A DNA stretch of 59,174 nucleotides from IMG/VR virus record IMGVR_UViG_3300029787_000038, positions 1 to 59,174 of that record. One strand, written 5' to 3'. The notes beneath the pieces were generated by a model. That model was not told the origin of the DNA and searched no databases. It saw nothing but the letters and a program-made list of their open reading frames with translations. Position 1 is the stretch's first letter, and the number at the start of each line of letters is the position of its first letter. The translations under genes and the position numbers were made by a program. Shown piece by piece: positions 21,790 to 29,854 of this stretch. This DNA is from a virus.

Positions 21790-22506
21790 ATGGCTGTACA
21801 TTTTACCGGACCAATACTTTTCGCAGGAAAAGACGGTCAAAGAAAGTGGTTTGAAAACCTCCCAATAGACAAAAACCCTGATTATCTAGTTTACATGGAT
21901 GATTTTACAGGGGTCGCTTTAGACAATACAAACGACTGGACAGTTGTGAAAGATTCCAGTGCCTCTGCAGCCATTGCTGCTGATGTTGTAAACGGAGCGG
22001 TTACATTAAGCTCTCAAGCAACAACAGATAACGATGGTGCTTCTATCCAAGGTAATGAAATCTTCGCAGTATCTTCAGGAAGAGATATTTGGTTTGAAAC
22101 CAAACTTACCCCAACAGATGCTGAGGGGGATGCAATGGATATTTGTATAGGTTTAACTGTAAACTTTGCAACTAATCCAGAAGCTATGCTTACCGCAGCA
22201 GACCGTGTTGTTTTTCAAGTAGATGATGGTGATAGCAATATTGATTGTGTGACTGAAAAAGACGGCACTGCAACAACAACAGATTCTGGGGTTGATATTG
22301 CAAGTGGTACTGCAGTAACACTTGGTTTTCATATCAAAGGGACAGGAAGTGTAGAATTTTTTGTAAATAGAAACTTAGTAGCTACACATACTGCTAACAT
22401 TCCAGACGATGAAAACTTAGCTCTTGGAGCAATGGAACTTTCAGGTTCTGCAACAGGAACTAAATCAATGAACATTGATTATATGTTTGCTGCACAGAAC
22501 AGATAA
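21790..22506 (+). CDS. LamG/ConA-like capsid decoration protein, 238 aa
   Basis: MAVHFTGPILFAGKDGQRKW..., then VYMDDFTGVALDNTNDWTVV and DIWFETKLTPTDAEGDAMDI. The repeating strand pattern and C-terminal GTGSVEFFVNRNLVATHT fit a concanavalin-like jelly roll, as in some phage head decorations. It could bind sugars on cells or particles. It is placed directly after the capsid gene with its own leader. The fold is inferred by eye. Confidence 0.65.
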   Translation: MAVHFTGPILFAGKDGQRKWFENLPIDKNPDYLVYMDDFTGVALDNTNDWTVVKDSSASAAIAADVVNGAVTLSSQATTDNDGASIQGNEIFAVSSGRDIWFETKLTPTDAEGDAMDICIGLTVNFATNPEAMLTAADRVVFQVDDGDSNIDCVTEKDGTATTTDSGVDIASGTAVTLGFHIKGTGSVEFFVNRNLVATHTANIPDDENLALGAMELSGSATGTKSMNIDYMFAAQNR

Positions 22507-22517
22507 TGGAGGATTAG

Positions 22518-22691
22518 ATGGCTGAAAGAAAAAGAGCCAGAACTAAAGCGGGAAAATTTATTCCTGATGATCCAAACACACCTGAAAACGAAGCTTGGGT
22601 CACTACTAAATCTAACTCCAAAAAAGCACTCCCCCCAAAGGGGAGTGCTGAATATAAAGCCATGCTTTTGCGTGGTGAGATAAAGGAGTAA
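22518..22691 (+). CDS. small basic head-region protein, 57 aa
   Basis: MAERKRARTKAGKFIPDDPN... starts very basic and ends KGSAEYKAMLLRGEIKE. TGGAGGATT is a strong RBS. The motif 'R-x-x-KGxFxxDDPxTPxNEAW' is familiar from phage head clusters, without known role. It lies between two decoration-type genes. Confidence 0.7.
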   Translation: MAERKRARTKAGKFIPDDPNTPENEAWVTTKSNSKKALPPKGSAEYKAMLLRGEIKE

Positions 22692-22694
22692 TCA

Positions 22695-23099
22695 ATGGCA
22701 GATGCAGTTACCTCACAGACAATAATTGATGGACCTAAAACAGTTGTAATGAAGTTTACCAATGTATCCGATGGATCTGGTGAATCTGCAGTTACAAAGG
22801 TTGATGTTAGTGCTTTAAACGCAAGTGCAGACGGAGATGCTTGTACAGGCGTTGTCATTGAAAAAATGTGGTGGCAATGTATTGGTATGAAAGTACAAAT
22901 ACTTTTTGACGCTGATACAGATGTTTTTTGCATAGAATTAGGTGAAAATCAAAGTGGTCATCACGATTATTCAAGCTTTGGTGGATTAACAAATAACGCA
23001 GGAACGGGAGTTACTGGAGACGTATTGTTTACTACTGTTGGTCACAGCAGTGCAGATACTTATACTGTAATCCTTTACTTGCGTAAAAAATATGGCTAG
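22695..23099 (+). CDS. putative small decoration/structural protein, 134 aa
   Basis: MADAVTSQTIIDGPKTVVMK... is a beta-rich protein (KVDVSALNASADG, VVIEKMWWQCIGMKVQI) reminiscent of small phage structural domains. No signature is certain. The gap from the previous gene is only 3 nt, with AAGGAG before the ATG. Followed by a hairpin. Confidence 0.6.
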   Translation: MADAVTSQTIIDGPKTVVMKFTNVSDGSGESAVTKVDVSALNASADGDACTGVVIEKMWWQCIGMKVQILFDADTDVFCIELGENQSGHHDYSSFGGLTNNAGTGVTGDVLFTTVGHSSADTYTVILYLRKKYG

Positions 23100-23120
23100 A
23101 ATTATTGAGTTTTTCTCCAA

Positions 23121-23149
23121 TTCCCACCCTTATCAAAAAAGGGTGGGAA
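23121..23149 (+). terminator. hairpin after structural gene
   Basis: TTCCCACCCTT (23121-23131) pairs with AAGGGTGGGAA (23139-23149). The T-run is imperfect (GTATTTCTG), so it may be a weak terminator or a processing site. Confidence 0.65.
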
Positions 23150-23199
23150 GTATTTCTGTATTGTTATACTTATTTTTGTTTTATTTTTTGGAGGATTAA

Positions 23200-23487
23200 A
23201 TGGCTTCAAAAACAAAAGATAAGATGCCAAAAAGAAACAAACGTAATTTCCGCCCCACAAAAAAAGGAGCAGGAATGACGGAGGCAGGTGTTAAAGCCTA
23301 CCGCAGAAAAAATCCCGGTTCAAAACTTAAAACGGCTGTTACAAAGAAAAAAGGTTTAACTAAGTCTGAAAAAGCAAGAAGAAAGTCCTTTTGCGCTAGA
23401 TCAGCAGGTCAAATGAAAAAGTTTCCAAAGGCAGCAAAAAATCCAAACAGTAGATTAAGACAAGCTAGAAAGAGGTGGAGATGTTAA
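23200..23487 (+). CDS. DUF6321-like very basic protein, 95 aa
   Basis: Nearly half Lys/Arg: KMPKRNKRNFRPTKKGAG, MTEAGVKAYRRKNPGSKL, then KKGLTKSEKARRKSFCARS. I recall this as DUF6321, found in many phages. The charge suggests DNA binding or packaging with the genome. GGAGG is an excellent RBS. Its 3' end overlaps the next basic gene. Confidence 0.75.
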   Translation: MASKTKDKMPKRNKRNFRPTKKGAGMTEAGVKAYRRKNPGSKLKTAVTKKKGLTKSEKARRKSFCARSAGQMKKFPKAAKNPNSRLRQARKRWRC

Positions 23488-23708
23488 TATCCAGAAGTAA
23501 AATGCCCAAAGGTTTAAGCTATTTTAGAAAAGGTGGTGAAGCTTCAAAAAAATCAAAAGGTAGTAAGATCTGTCCAGAGGGTAAGGCATGGGCGCAAAGA
23601 ACTTTTGATACTTATCCATCCGCCTACGCAAATTTAGCAGCCTCAAAATATTGTAAAGATCCAAACTATGCAAAAAAAGCCAAGGGTGGTAAGAGAAAAG
23701 GTAAATAA
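23481..23708 (+). CDS. basic Cys-containing protein, about 75 aa
   Basis: The conserved part is MPKGLSYFRKGGEASKKSKG followed by ICPEGKAWAQRTFDTYPSAY and ASKYCKDPNYAKKAKGGKRK. Two Cys and many Lys are present. The ATG at 23481 is used; GTG 23475 and ATG 23502 are alternatives (the latter starts at the conserved part). Seen in marine phage head clusters; role unknown. Confidence 0.7.
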   Translation: MLISRSKMPKGLSYFRKGGEASKKSKGSKICPEGKAWAQRTFDTYPSAYANLAASKYCKDPNYAKKAKGGKRKGK

Positions 23709-23995
23709 TGTCAAATGATCCTAAAATAGGCACGGGTAGAAAACCCAAGAACACAGGGCGTAGATTATATACGGATGAAAACCCTAAAGACACCGTAAGT
23801 ATTAAGTATGCTACTGTAAAAGATGCAGAAGATACTGTAAAAAAAGTTAAGAATATAAAAAAACCTTTTGCTAGAAAGATACAAATTTTGACAGTTTTGG
23901 AACAAAGGGCTAAAGTAGCAGGTAAAAAACAACAAGCACTAATTGCAAAAAGGGCAAAAGAGTTCCTTAGAAATAAGGAGAATAGAGTTGGGTGA
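23708..23995 (+). CDS. basic hypothetical protein, 95 aa
   Basis: MSNDPKIGTGRKPKNTGRRL... with a helical central part (TVKDAEDTVKKVKNIKKPF) and ending LIAKRAKEFLRNKENRVG. Strongly basic, TAATG-coupled to the gene before it. No domain recognised, though similar proteins accompany DUF6321 genes. Confidence 0.65.
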   Translation: MSNDPKIGTGRKPKNTGRRLYTDENPKDTVSIKYATVKDAEDTVKKVKNIKKPFARKIQILTVLEQRAKVAGKKQQALIAKRAKEFLRNKENRVG

Positions 23996-24365
23996 GTTAA
24001 AAGATTGGTTAAAACAAGACTGGGTGAGGATAGGTACAGATGGCAAAATCAAAGGTAAATGCGGTACTTCAAAGGATAAAAAGAATCCTGACAGGTGTCT
24101 TCCAAGGGCTAAAGCTCAAAGTCTTTCGCAAAAAGAAAGAGCCTCTACCGCTCGTAAAAAAAAGACAGAAGGTAAAAAGGGGAAGACCGTCGTTAAAAAC
24201 ACCAAACAAGCGCAAGTAAAGTTTGCTGCATACGGTGGTGAAATAGAAGTTACAAAAGCAAAAAGACCCTACACAGGTAAAAAAAAGGACGGTGTGGTTG
24301 CTAGAGGATGCGGTGCCATACTAGCTGATAGAAGAAAGCATACGAAAGGGTCTGTAAGCACATGA
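23988..24365 (+). CDS. DUF5872-like basic protein, TTG start, 125 aa
   Basis: From TTG 23988 (RBS AAGGAG 8 nt upstream): GELKDWLKQDWVRIGTDGKI, then KGKCGTSKDKKNPDRCLPRA, DUF5872-like with paired Cys. A longer frame to 23943 lacks an RBS. The C-terminal half is basic, with GGEIEVTKAKRPYTGKKKDG and VARGCGAIL. Overlaps the preceding gene by 8 nt and the next by 4. Confidence 0.7.
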   Translation: MGELKDWLKQDWVRIGTDGKIKGKCGTSKDKKNPDRCLPRAKAQSLSQKERASTARKKKTEGKKGKTVVKNTKQAQVKFAAYGGEIEVTKAKRPYTGKKKDGVVARGCGAILADRRKHTKGSVST

Positions 24366-24916
24366 GCAGTGAGTATCTTCAAGAAATTAAGGCTTGGTCC
24401 AAACACGCTCTTGAAAAACCTTTAGACTATTTTAATGGTCTTCCACCTTGCCCTTATGCTGAAAAAGCTTGGGAGGATAATCGTGTAGATTGTGTAATAA
24501 AAGACACAGACAATAAACAGGTTCTGTATACGACTGTTTCTCAGTTTCCTAATCATTTAGACATAATTTTAATAATTGATAAAAAATATGAGCTTGAAGC
24601 CAAAAAGTTTCACGAATATTTAGATTCAATGAATATAGCTATATCAGATGGTATGTTTATAGATAAAGATATTTGGGTAATGGGGTTTCATCCTGACGAT
24701 GAAGCTAGTGAGTATGTAGAGGATAATAATTTTAATGCTTTGATTGAAGATAAGTATGCGATTATCTTCGTTCAAAGATTAACAAAACTTTATGAATCTG
24801 CAGACAAACTTAAAAAAAGAGGTTATTATAAAAATTACAGCAAAGACTATAATATTAATGAAATTTTTAAATTAAGAGAAACTTTGTATAGGAGACTTAA
24901 AAATGGCAATGCATAA
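24362..24916 (+). CDS. hypothetical protein, 184 aa
   Basis: MSSEYLQEIKAWSKHALEKP... is an acidic alpha/beta protein and contrasts with its basic neighbours. Contains GLPPCPYAEKAWEDNRVD, which recalls the DUF1415 family of PCPF-type motifs, but weakly. The start overlaps the previous stop as ATGA. No enzyme motif is firm. A host-like metabolic origin is possible. Confidence 0.6.
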   Translation: MSSEYLQEIKAWSKHALEKPLDYFNGLPPCPYAEKAWEDNRVDCVIKDTDNKQVLYTTVSQFPNHLDIILIIDKKYELEAKKFHEYLDSMNIAISDGMFIDKDIWVMGFHPDDEASEYVEDNNFNALIEDKYAIIFVQRLTKLYESADKLKKRGYYKNYSKDYNINEIFKLRETLYRRLKNGNA

Positions 24917-25064
24917 GAAAAAACCTGTAAAAAAAATGGGTGGTGGAATGATTAAAAAGAATGGTATGACTAAGGCCATGCGTGGCGGTGGCATGGTTAA
25001 GAAGATGCGTGGCGGTGGCATGGTTAAGAAGATGCGCGGTGGCGGCATGGTCAAGAAAAAATAA
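24903..25064 (+). CDS. Met/Gly/Lys repeat peptide, 53 aa
   Basis: After MAMHKKKPVKKMGGGM the protein repeats MRGGGMVKK three times in a row. It is basic and flexible. The start overlaps the previous gene by 14 nt, with GGAG upstream. The repeated GGGM-VKK unit suggests expansion by DNA slippage (9-codon unit). Confidence 0.65.
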   Translation: MAMHKKKPVKKMGGGMIKKNGMTKAMRGGGMVKKMRGGGMVKKMRGGGMVKKK

Positions 25065-25079
25065 TCAGGAGTAAGTAAC

Positions 25080-25358
25080 ATGGCAGGATCCAGAGTTAAT
25101 ATCGGAAACGCAGGTTTCAAAAAAATGAAATCTAAAGGTGGCACCATAAAGATGAAATCCAAGGGCGGTATGATCAAAAAAAATAAGCCTATGATGATGT
25201 CTAAAGGTGGCATGATTAAGAAAAACAACAAACCTATGATGATGTCTAAGGGTGGCATGATTAAGAATAATAAGCCTAAAATGATGTCTAAGGGTGGTAC
25301 GGTTAAAAAAATGAAAATGATGTCCAAAGGTGGTACGGTTAAAAAAATTAAAAAATAG
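25080..25358 (+). CDS. SKGG-repeat basic protein, 92 aa
   Basis: MAGSRVNIGNAGFKKMKSKG starts the chain, then MMSKGGMIKKN-type units recur about six times. Composition is dominated by Met, Lys and Gly. It is kin in style to the 53-aa peptide before it. It may bind DNA or membrane in the virion; nothing is known. CAGGAG gives a good RBS. Confidence 0.65.
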   Translation: MAGSRVNIGNAGFKKMKSKGGTIKMKSKGGMIKKNKPMMMSKGGMIKKNNKPMMMSKGGMIKNNKPKMMSKGGTVKKMKMMSKGGTVKKIKK

Positions 25359-25367
25359 AAAGGATCT

Positions 25368-26051
25368 ATGGCTTATTTACAAAGTAATATTCCGCATTTT
25401 AAATGTTGGGTGCGTAGGGAATATACGCACAACCATGAAAAATATCATGGTGAATTTTTACACGCTATGGCAGTGGCCGTCACAACTATGCCATGCAGAT
25501 CTTTAAGCTTTCAAGTAATATTTACTGGACTTGAAGAAGGATCTGAGGAAAATGTGCATGGTGGAGCTATGTGGGCAAGAATGCCTATAACAGCCTTGGT
25601 AGGTGATTTTGACTTTGAAGGTTGGCCTGAACCCATGCCTACCTATCTAGCGCAACCTTGGGACTGTTCCTCACATCATCATGCAGTATACCAAATAAAC
25701 AGGGCGCAACCTTGTCCTTGGATTGCTAAAATTGGAAGTGATTTTTTTCCTGCTAAATATTTATTTACAGTAGACTATACAGAGAGTGAAATAGCGGATG
25801 ATCCTGCACAACACAAACAAAGCCATGTTTTACAGTTGTTGGATGCGGATGTTTATACAGGTAATGTAGTGGCCTTACCTAATAATAGAGTTAGGGTTAC
25901 ACATCCTGCTTGGTGGGTTACAGGAGAAGGTCCTCCCGATTTTAAACCCTCTCATCATATACACTATTCAAAATCAGATTTAGACTATACCCTAGACGTA
26001 AATAAAATTTTTGATAATATGTATGCAGAGCCAGAAGAAGAGGAAAAATAA
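25368..26051 (+). CDS. head-tail region hypothetical protein, 227 aa
   Basis: Rich in His/Trp/aromatics: HFKCWVRREYTHNHEKYHGE, AMAVAVTTMPCRSLSFQVI, QPWDCSSHHHAVYQINRAQP. A domain of this type is widespread in marine phages between capsid and connector genes; function unknown. It could be structural with a metal-binding His cluster. It overlaps the P22 gp4-like gene by one base. Confidence 0.65.
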   Translation: MAYLQSNIPHFKCWVRREYTHNHEKYHGEFLHAMAVAVTTMPCRSLSFQVIFTGLEEGSEENVHGGAMWARMPITALVGDFDFEGWPEPMPTYLAQPWDCSSHHHAVYQINRAQPCPWIAKIGSDFFPAKYLFTVDYTESEIADDPAQHKQSHVLQLLDADVYTGNVVALPNNRVRVTHPAWWVTGEGPPDFKPSHHIHYSKSDLDYTLDVNKIFDNMYAEPEEEEK

Positions 26052-26719
26052 TGGCGATATCTAACAGTACAGATTTTGAACTTGATGTAGTTGAGTATAT
26101 AGAAGAGGCATTTGAGCGTTGTGGACTTGAGGTTCGCACGGGTTATGATCTTAAAACGGCAAGACGCTCTCTTAATCTTATGTTAGCAGAATGGGCTAAC
26201 AGGGGTTTAAATCAATGGACAATTAAACAAAGAACCCTTTCTTTAGTCAAATCAGATGGGGAATATGATTTAGGTACAGATATCATAGATGTATTATCTG
26301 TTGTCGTTAGAAGGGATAACACCGATTTTTCTGTAGAAAGAATAAGCAGGGACACGTATCTGTCCATACCTAATAAAACTACAGAGGGTAGAACAAATCA
26401 ATTCTTTTTGGATAGGCAAATAACGCCAAACCTTAAAATATGGCCTGTACCAGAAAATAGCACCGATGTTATATACTATGATGCGTTGACTAGGGTGGAT
26501 GATGCAGACACTCAGGTAAATACCTTAGATGTTCCGTTTAGGTTTTACCCCTGTCTTGCTGCAGGGTTAGCTTATTATATTGCTATGAAAAAAGCACCTG
26601 AAAGAATACAATTACTTAAAGCAGCTTACGAAGAGGAATTTCAAAGAGCTATGACTGAGGATAGAGATAGAGCATCATTTAATGTTGTTCCTCAGTTTGA
26701 ATATTTTAGGACTACCTGA
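26051..26719 (+). CDS. P22 gp4-like tail accessory / head completion factor
   Basis: 222 aa. FELDVVEYIEEAFERCGLEV, ARRSLNLMLAEWANRGLNQW and the strand-rich middle (YDLGTDIIDVLSVVVRRDN) match the gp4 tail-accessory family, which plugs the portal and adapts it to the tail. The helical C-terminus is typical. One-base overlaps on both sides show operon structure. Predicted connector of a podovirus-like tail. Confidence 0.85.
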   Translation: MAISNSTDFELDVVEYIEEAFERCGLEVRTGYDLKTARRSLNLMLAEWANRGLNQWTIKQRTLSLVKSDGEYDLGTDIIDVLSVVVRRDNTDFSVERISRDTYLSIPNKTTEGRTNQFFLDRQITPNLKIWPVPENSTDVIYYDALTRVDDADTQVNTLDVPFRFYPCLAAGLAYYIAMKKAPERIQLLKAAYEEEFQRAMTEDRDRASFNVVPQFEYFRTT

Positions 26720-27588
26720 TGTCAAAATACGCTAGTGGTAAAAGAGCTTATGGAATATCGGATCGCTCAGGATTTAGGTATAGGTATAAAGATTTAAGAA
26801 AAGAATGGAACGGGGCTGTAGTAGGACCAGATGAGTTTGAAACAAAGCATCCACAATTATTTCCCAGAAGAAAAGTTTTTGATGCCCAAGCTTTACGGGA
26901 TGCAAGACCAGAAACTAATTTATCAGAAGAAAGATCCATTCAACATGGCTTTAATCCCGTTGGTTTTCGTTTTATTCAAGGGATTACACCACCAAACCGA
27001 CTTGCCCCAGAAGCAGGGGTTGGTAACGTAACAATAACAGTAACTGATTTTATTGGTAATACTGCTAATGTTAGCGGTGTTCAAGGAGCGTCCGCAGTTG
27101 GCACGGTTTCAATAACTGTTCCAAATGAAAATGAATCTGTTAATGTGTCTGGTTTTGTAGGCACAACCTCTGTGGGCTCAATTTCTACTTTACCTATTGA
27201 TGTCATAGGAGTAGCGGGCACCTCGGCAGTGGGTAGTGTTACAATTTCAGAATCTGTAACTACATACACTGTAACCGTAGCAAGCTATCTTGGTGCTAAT
27301 AAATATTACATAGATGGTGTAAGACAAGCCACAGTAACCCTTAGCGAAGGTAGTATTTACCGATTTGATCAATCCGATAGTTCAAATGGGGGTCATCCAT
27401 TAAGGTTTTCAACCACAAGTGACGGAACACACGGAGGCGGTTCAGAATATACAACAGGAGTTACAACTAATGGCACAGCGGGTAGTTCGGGAGCTTATAC
27501 ACAAATAACCGTTGCTAGTGGGGCTCCGACGTTGTATTACTATTGTACAAACCATAGTGGCATGGGAGGTCAAGCAAACACACCATGA
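26719..27588 (+). CDS. virion protein with SAVG repeats and cupredoxin-like domain
   Basis: 289 aa. Residues 1-95 are a basic connector-type domain (YKDLRKEWNGAVVGPDEFET; SIQHGFNPVGFRF). Residues about 100-175 carry three SAVGSVTI-type repeats. Residues 180-289 look like a cupredoxin: strand-rich, with His226 (GGHPLRF) and the loop CTNHSGM (Cys276, His279, Met282), matching type 1 copper ligands with amicyanin spacing (C-x2-H-x2-M). It is probably exposed on the tail; copper binding or simple fold reuse remain to be tested. Confidence 0.75.
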   Translation: MSKYASGKRAYGISDRSGFRYRYKDLRKEWNGAVVGPDEFETKHPQLFPRRKVFDAQALRDARPETNLSEERSIQHGFNPVGFRFIQGITPPNRLAPEAGVGNVTITVTDFIGNTANVSGVQGASAVGTVSITVPNENESVNVSGFVGTTSVGSISTLPIDVIGVAGTSAVGSVTISESVTTYTVTVASYLGANKYYIDGVRQATVTLSEGSIYRFDQSDSSNGGHPLRFSTTSDGTHGGGSEYTTGVTTNGTAGSSGAYTQITVASGAPTLYYYCTNHSGMGGQANTP

Positions 27589-28436
27589 GCTTTACATTAA
27601 CGACACTAAGAACATCTTTAAAAGAATATACAGAAAACACAGAGACAAGTTTTGTTAATAACCTAGATTTGTTTATTCGTTTAGCAGAAGAAAGAATATT
27701 AAAAAACGTACAGCTAAATGTTTTTGAAAAAAACGTCTCTGGTACCATGACAACTAGTAATCAGTATTTGGCTTGTCCCAGTGATTTTTTAGCACCAAAT
27801 GCTTTGACCATTACCAATAGTAGTCAATACACCTACTTACAATTTAAAGAAAAAGAATTTATTCAAACCTTTACACCCAATGCTTCTACAACAGGTGTAC
27901 CAAGGTTTTATGCACAGTTTGACGTAGATAATTTTGTAATCGCTCCAACGCCCGACAGTGGTTACACGGTTAATCTAAGTTATTTTTATAGACCCGCTAG
28001 TCTTACGGATAGCACTATTACCTTTACGGTTAGTAGTAGTTCTTCTTTTACAGTGGGAGAAACCATAACAGGAGGTACTTCTGGATCTACTACAACTATT
28101 ACAGCCTTACCTTCAAGCACGACAATGACGGTTATTGTTCCTAAAGATAGTTTTACGGCTACAGAAACCATAACAGGAGGTACTTCTGGTGCCTCTACAA
28201 CGTTATCTTCATTTACCTCAGATACTACAGAATCTTGGTTAAGCACCAATGCAGAACTTGCTTTACTTTACGGATCCCTAATAGAATGTTATATTTATAT
28301 GAAAGGTGATCCTGATATTATGAATGTTTATAATACAAGGTTTGCTGAAGCGATAGGTAGATTAAAGAATTTAGGTGAAGCGAAAGAAGTAGTCGATGAA
28401 TACACAATGGGTCCAATTAGAAAGGCAAGGACATAA
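27585..28436 (+). CDS. SU10-like adaptor/neck protein with inserted repeats
   Basis: 283 aa. The N-terminal helix block (LRTSLKEYTENTETSFVNNL; FIRLAEERILKNVQLN) and the C-terminal one (ESWLSTNAELALLYGSLIEC; YIYMKGDPDIMNVYNTRF) match the SU10 adaptor family, which connects portal and nozzle. Between them (about 143-210) sits a Thr/Ser-rich insert with two VGETITGGTSGSTTT-like units, rare in the family and surface-exposed in principle. ATGA-coupled to the previous gene. Confidence 0.8.
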   Translation: MSFTLTTLRTSLKEYTENTETSFVNNLDLFIRLAEERILKNVQLNVFEKNVSGTMTTSNQYLACPSDFLAPNALTITNSSQYTYLQFKEKEFIQTFTPNASTTGVPRFYAQFDVDNFVIAPTPDSGYTVNLSYFYRPASLTDSTITFTVSSSSSFTVGETITGGTSGSTTTITALPSSTTMTVIVPKDSFTATETITGGTSGASTTLSSFTSDTTESWLSTNAELALLYGSLIECYIYMKGDPDIMNVYNTRFAEAIGRLKNLGEAKEVVDEYTMGPIRKART

Positions 28437-28729
28437 TGTTTACTGATTCGTTAAGCATGGGTAAGAACTTTTCAGTGCAAATACAGACTACTGATAACAG
28501 AGGGCAAACCCCTGAGGAGGTAGCTGAAAGATGTGTCAATAAAATAATTGGTGTATCAGAAAATGCCCACCCTGTCATAAGGGAGCAAGCTCATGCTTAT
28601 CGTAAAGAGATGGAGAAAATAATTGCAATTTATATGAGACAGGCTATTAAAAGTGATAGAACCACCGTGTATAATGCAATAAAAGATTCAGGCAACCCCA
28701 AACTAGCAGAATATATAAGGAGAATGTAA
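28436..28729 (+). CDS. conserved hypothetical protein, 97 aa
   Basis: MFTDSLSMGKNFSVQIQTTD..., then QTPEEVAERCVNKIIGVSEN and AHAYRKEMEKIIAIYMRQAI, helical. Similar proteins sit in tail clusters of marine phages and cyanophages; a minor tail role is likely. One-base overlaps with neighbours on each side. Confidence 0.65.
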   Translation: MFTDSLSMGKNFSVQIQTTDNRGQTPEEVAERCVNKIIGVSENAHPVIREQAHAYRKEMEKIIAIYMRQAIKSDRTTVYNAIKDSGNPKLAEYIRRM

Positions 28730-29166
28730 TGGCTTTTACGGGAAATTTTTTATGTACCTCTTTTAAAACAGAACTTTTGAAAGGTGTTCATAACTTTACA
28801 GCAACAACAGGAAATACTTTTAATGTGGCCTTATATGATAATAGTGCCTCATTTACAGCAGCTACCACAGCTTACACCTCTAGTAACGAAATAAGTGGTA
28901 CTAATTACTCAGCTAAGGGTCAGGCATTAAATCCTGTAACACCTACGGCAAGTGGTACAACGGCATTAGTAGATTTTGCTGATGAGACATTTAGCAATGT
29001 TACTATCAGTAGTGTAAGAGGTGCTTTAATATTTAATGAGACTGCAACAGGAGATCCTTCCGTTGCTGTTTTAGATTTTGGTGCAGATAAAGCAGCCAGT
29101 AGTGGTGACTTTACGATTGTGTTCCCTACGGCTGATGCAAGTAATGCAATTATAAGGATTGCTTAA
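28729..29166 (+). CDS. tail-associated structural protein, 145 aa
   Basis: MAFTGNFLCTSFKTELLKGV, then FNVALYDNSASFTAATTAYT and a strand-rich C-terminus (SVRGALIFNETATGDPSVAV). The pattern of small beta modules recurs in phage tail and neck proteins. No enzyme motif. Likely virion component, tightly packed between connector and fibre genes. Confidence 0.65.
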   Translation: MAFTGNFLCTSFKTELLKGVHNFTATTGNTFNVALYDNSASFTAATTAYTSSNEISGTNYSAKGQALNPVTPTASGTTALVDFADETFSNVTISSVRGALIFNETATGDPSVAVLDFGADKAASSGDFTIVFPTADASNAIIRIA

Positions 29167-29846
29167 TGGCGACAGTTGTTGCGTTTAAAGGATGGAATAG
29201 CTCTCTAACTGCTTGGAATACAGGCACTTGGAATGGTGAGGGCGTTTTTCCTAGTGCAACAGCTTCCGTTGGCTCTGTAGCTATTACAGGCGAAGGTGAA
29301 ATTGGTGTTTTTGGGGTTGCAGGTACAAGTGCTATTGGCACAGTTTCCATCACCGCTAATTCAAACCTTTCTGTAACGGGTTTAGCAGGCACAGGTGCTG
29401 TAGGATCTACCACTGTAGTTGGGGCAGCCAATATATCACCGACAGGTGTAGCAGGTACAACTGCTTTAGGTAATGTGTTTGAAACGCAGACAGGTGTAGC
29501 AGGAACGTCTGCCGTTGGCTCTGTAACCATAACAGGTGTAGCTAACGTTTCTGTAACTGGTTTATCGAGTACATCTGCAATTGGTAATACTTTTGAAACT
29601 TTAAATGGTGTAGAGGCTACAGGTGCGGTTGGTACGGTTACTATTACAGGTTTTGCTAATATTTCGGTTACAGGTGTGGCAGGAACTATGGCAATCGGTA
29701 GAACAACAGAAACAATTATACCGACTTGGGGTGAGATTATACCAGATCAAGATGCTAGTTATAGCACTTTTACACCAAGTCAAACACCGAGTTACAGTAC
29801 AATAACCCCAAGTCAAGATCCATCTTGGCTTGATAAAGCAGCATGA
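29166..29846 (+). CDS. repeat-rich fibre protein (GVAGTSAVGSVTI units), 226 aa
   Basis: After a short W-rich start (FKGWNSSLTAWNTGTWNGEG) there are about eight repeats of 20-25 residues related to GVAGTSAVGSVTITG. The C-terminus has Q-x-PSYST-type units (PSQTPSYSTITPSQDPSW), a pattern known from phage tail fibres. It looks like a beta-solenoid appendage. DNA-level similarity to parts of 26719 and 35742 indicates exchange of the repeat. Confidence 0.7.
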   Translation: MATVVAFKGWNSSLTAWNTGTWNGEGVFPSATASVGSVAITGEGEIGVFGVAGTSAIGTVSITANSNLSVTGLAGTGAVGSTTVVGAANISPTGVAGTTALGNVFETQTGVAGTSAVGSVTITGVANVSVTGLSSTSAIGNTFETLNGVEATGAVGTVTITGFANISVTGVAGTMAIGRTTETIIPTWGEIIPDQDASYSTFTPSQTPSYSTITPSQDPSWLDKAA

Positions 29847-29854
29847 GGTAAGCA

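Noticed and set aside
24872-25327. Minus-strand frame of 151 codons over the SKGG-repeat genes
   Set aside because: It is the reverse shadow of repetitive Lys/Met/Gly codons, with implausible Ile/Pro/Leu repeats and no RBS.
27986-28249. Minus-strand open frames over Thr/Ser-rich tail genes (also 29150-29530, 20423-20674)
   Set aside because: Antisense shadows of repeat-rich, low-stop genes; Val/Pro-rich and without start signals.
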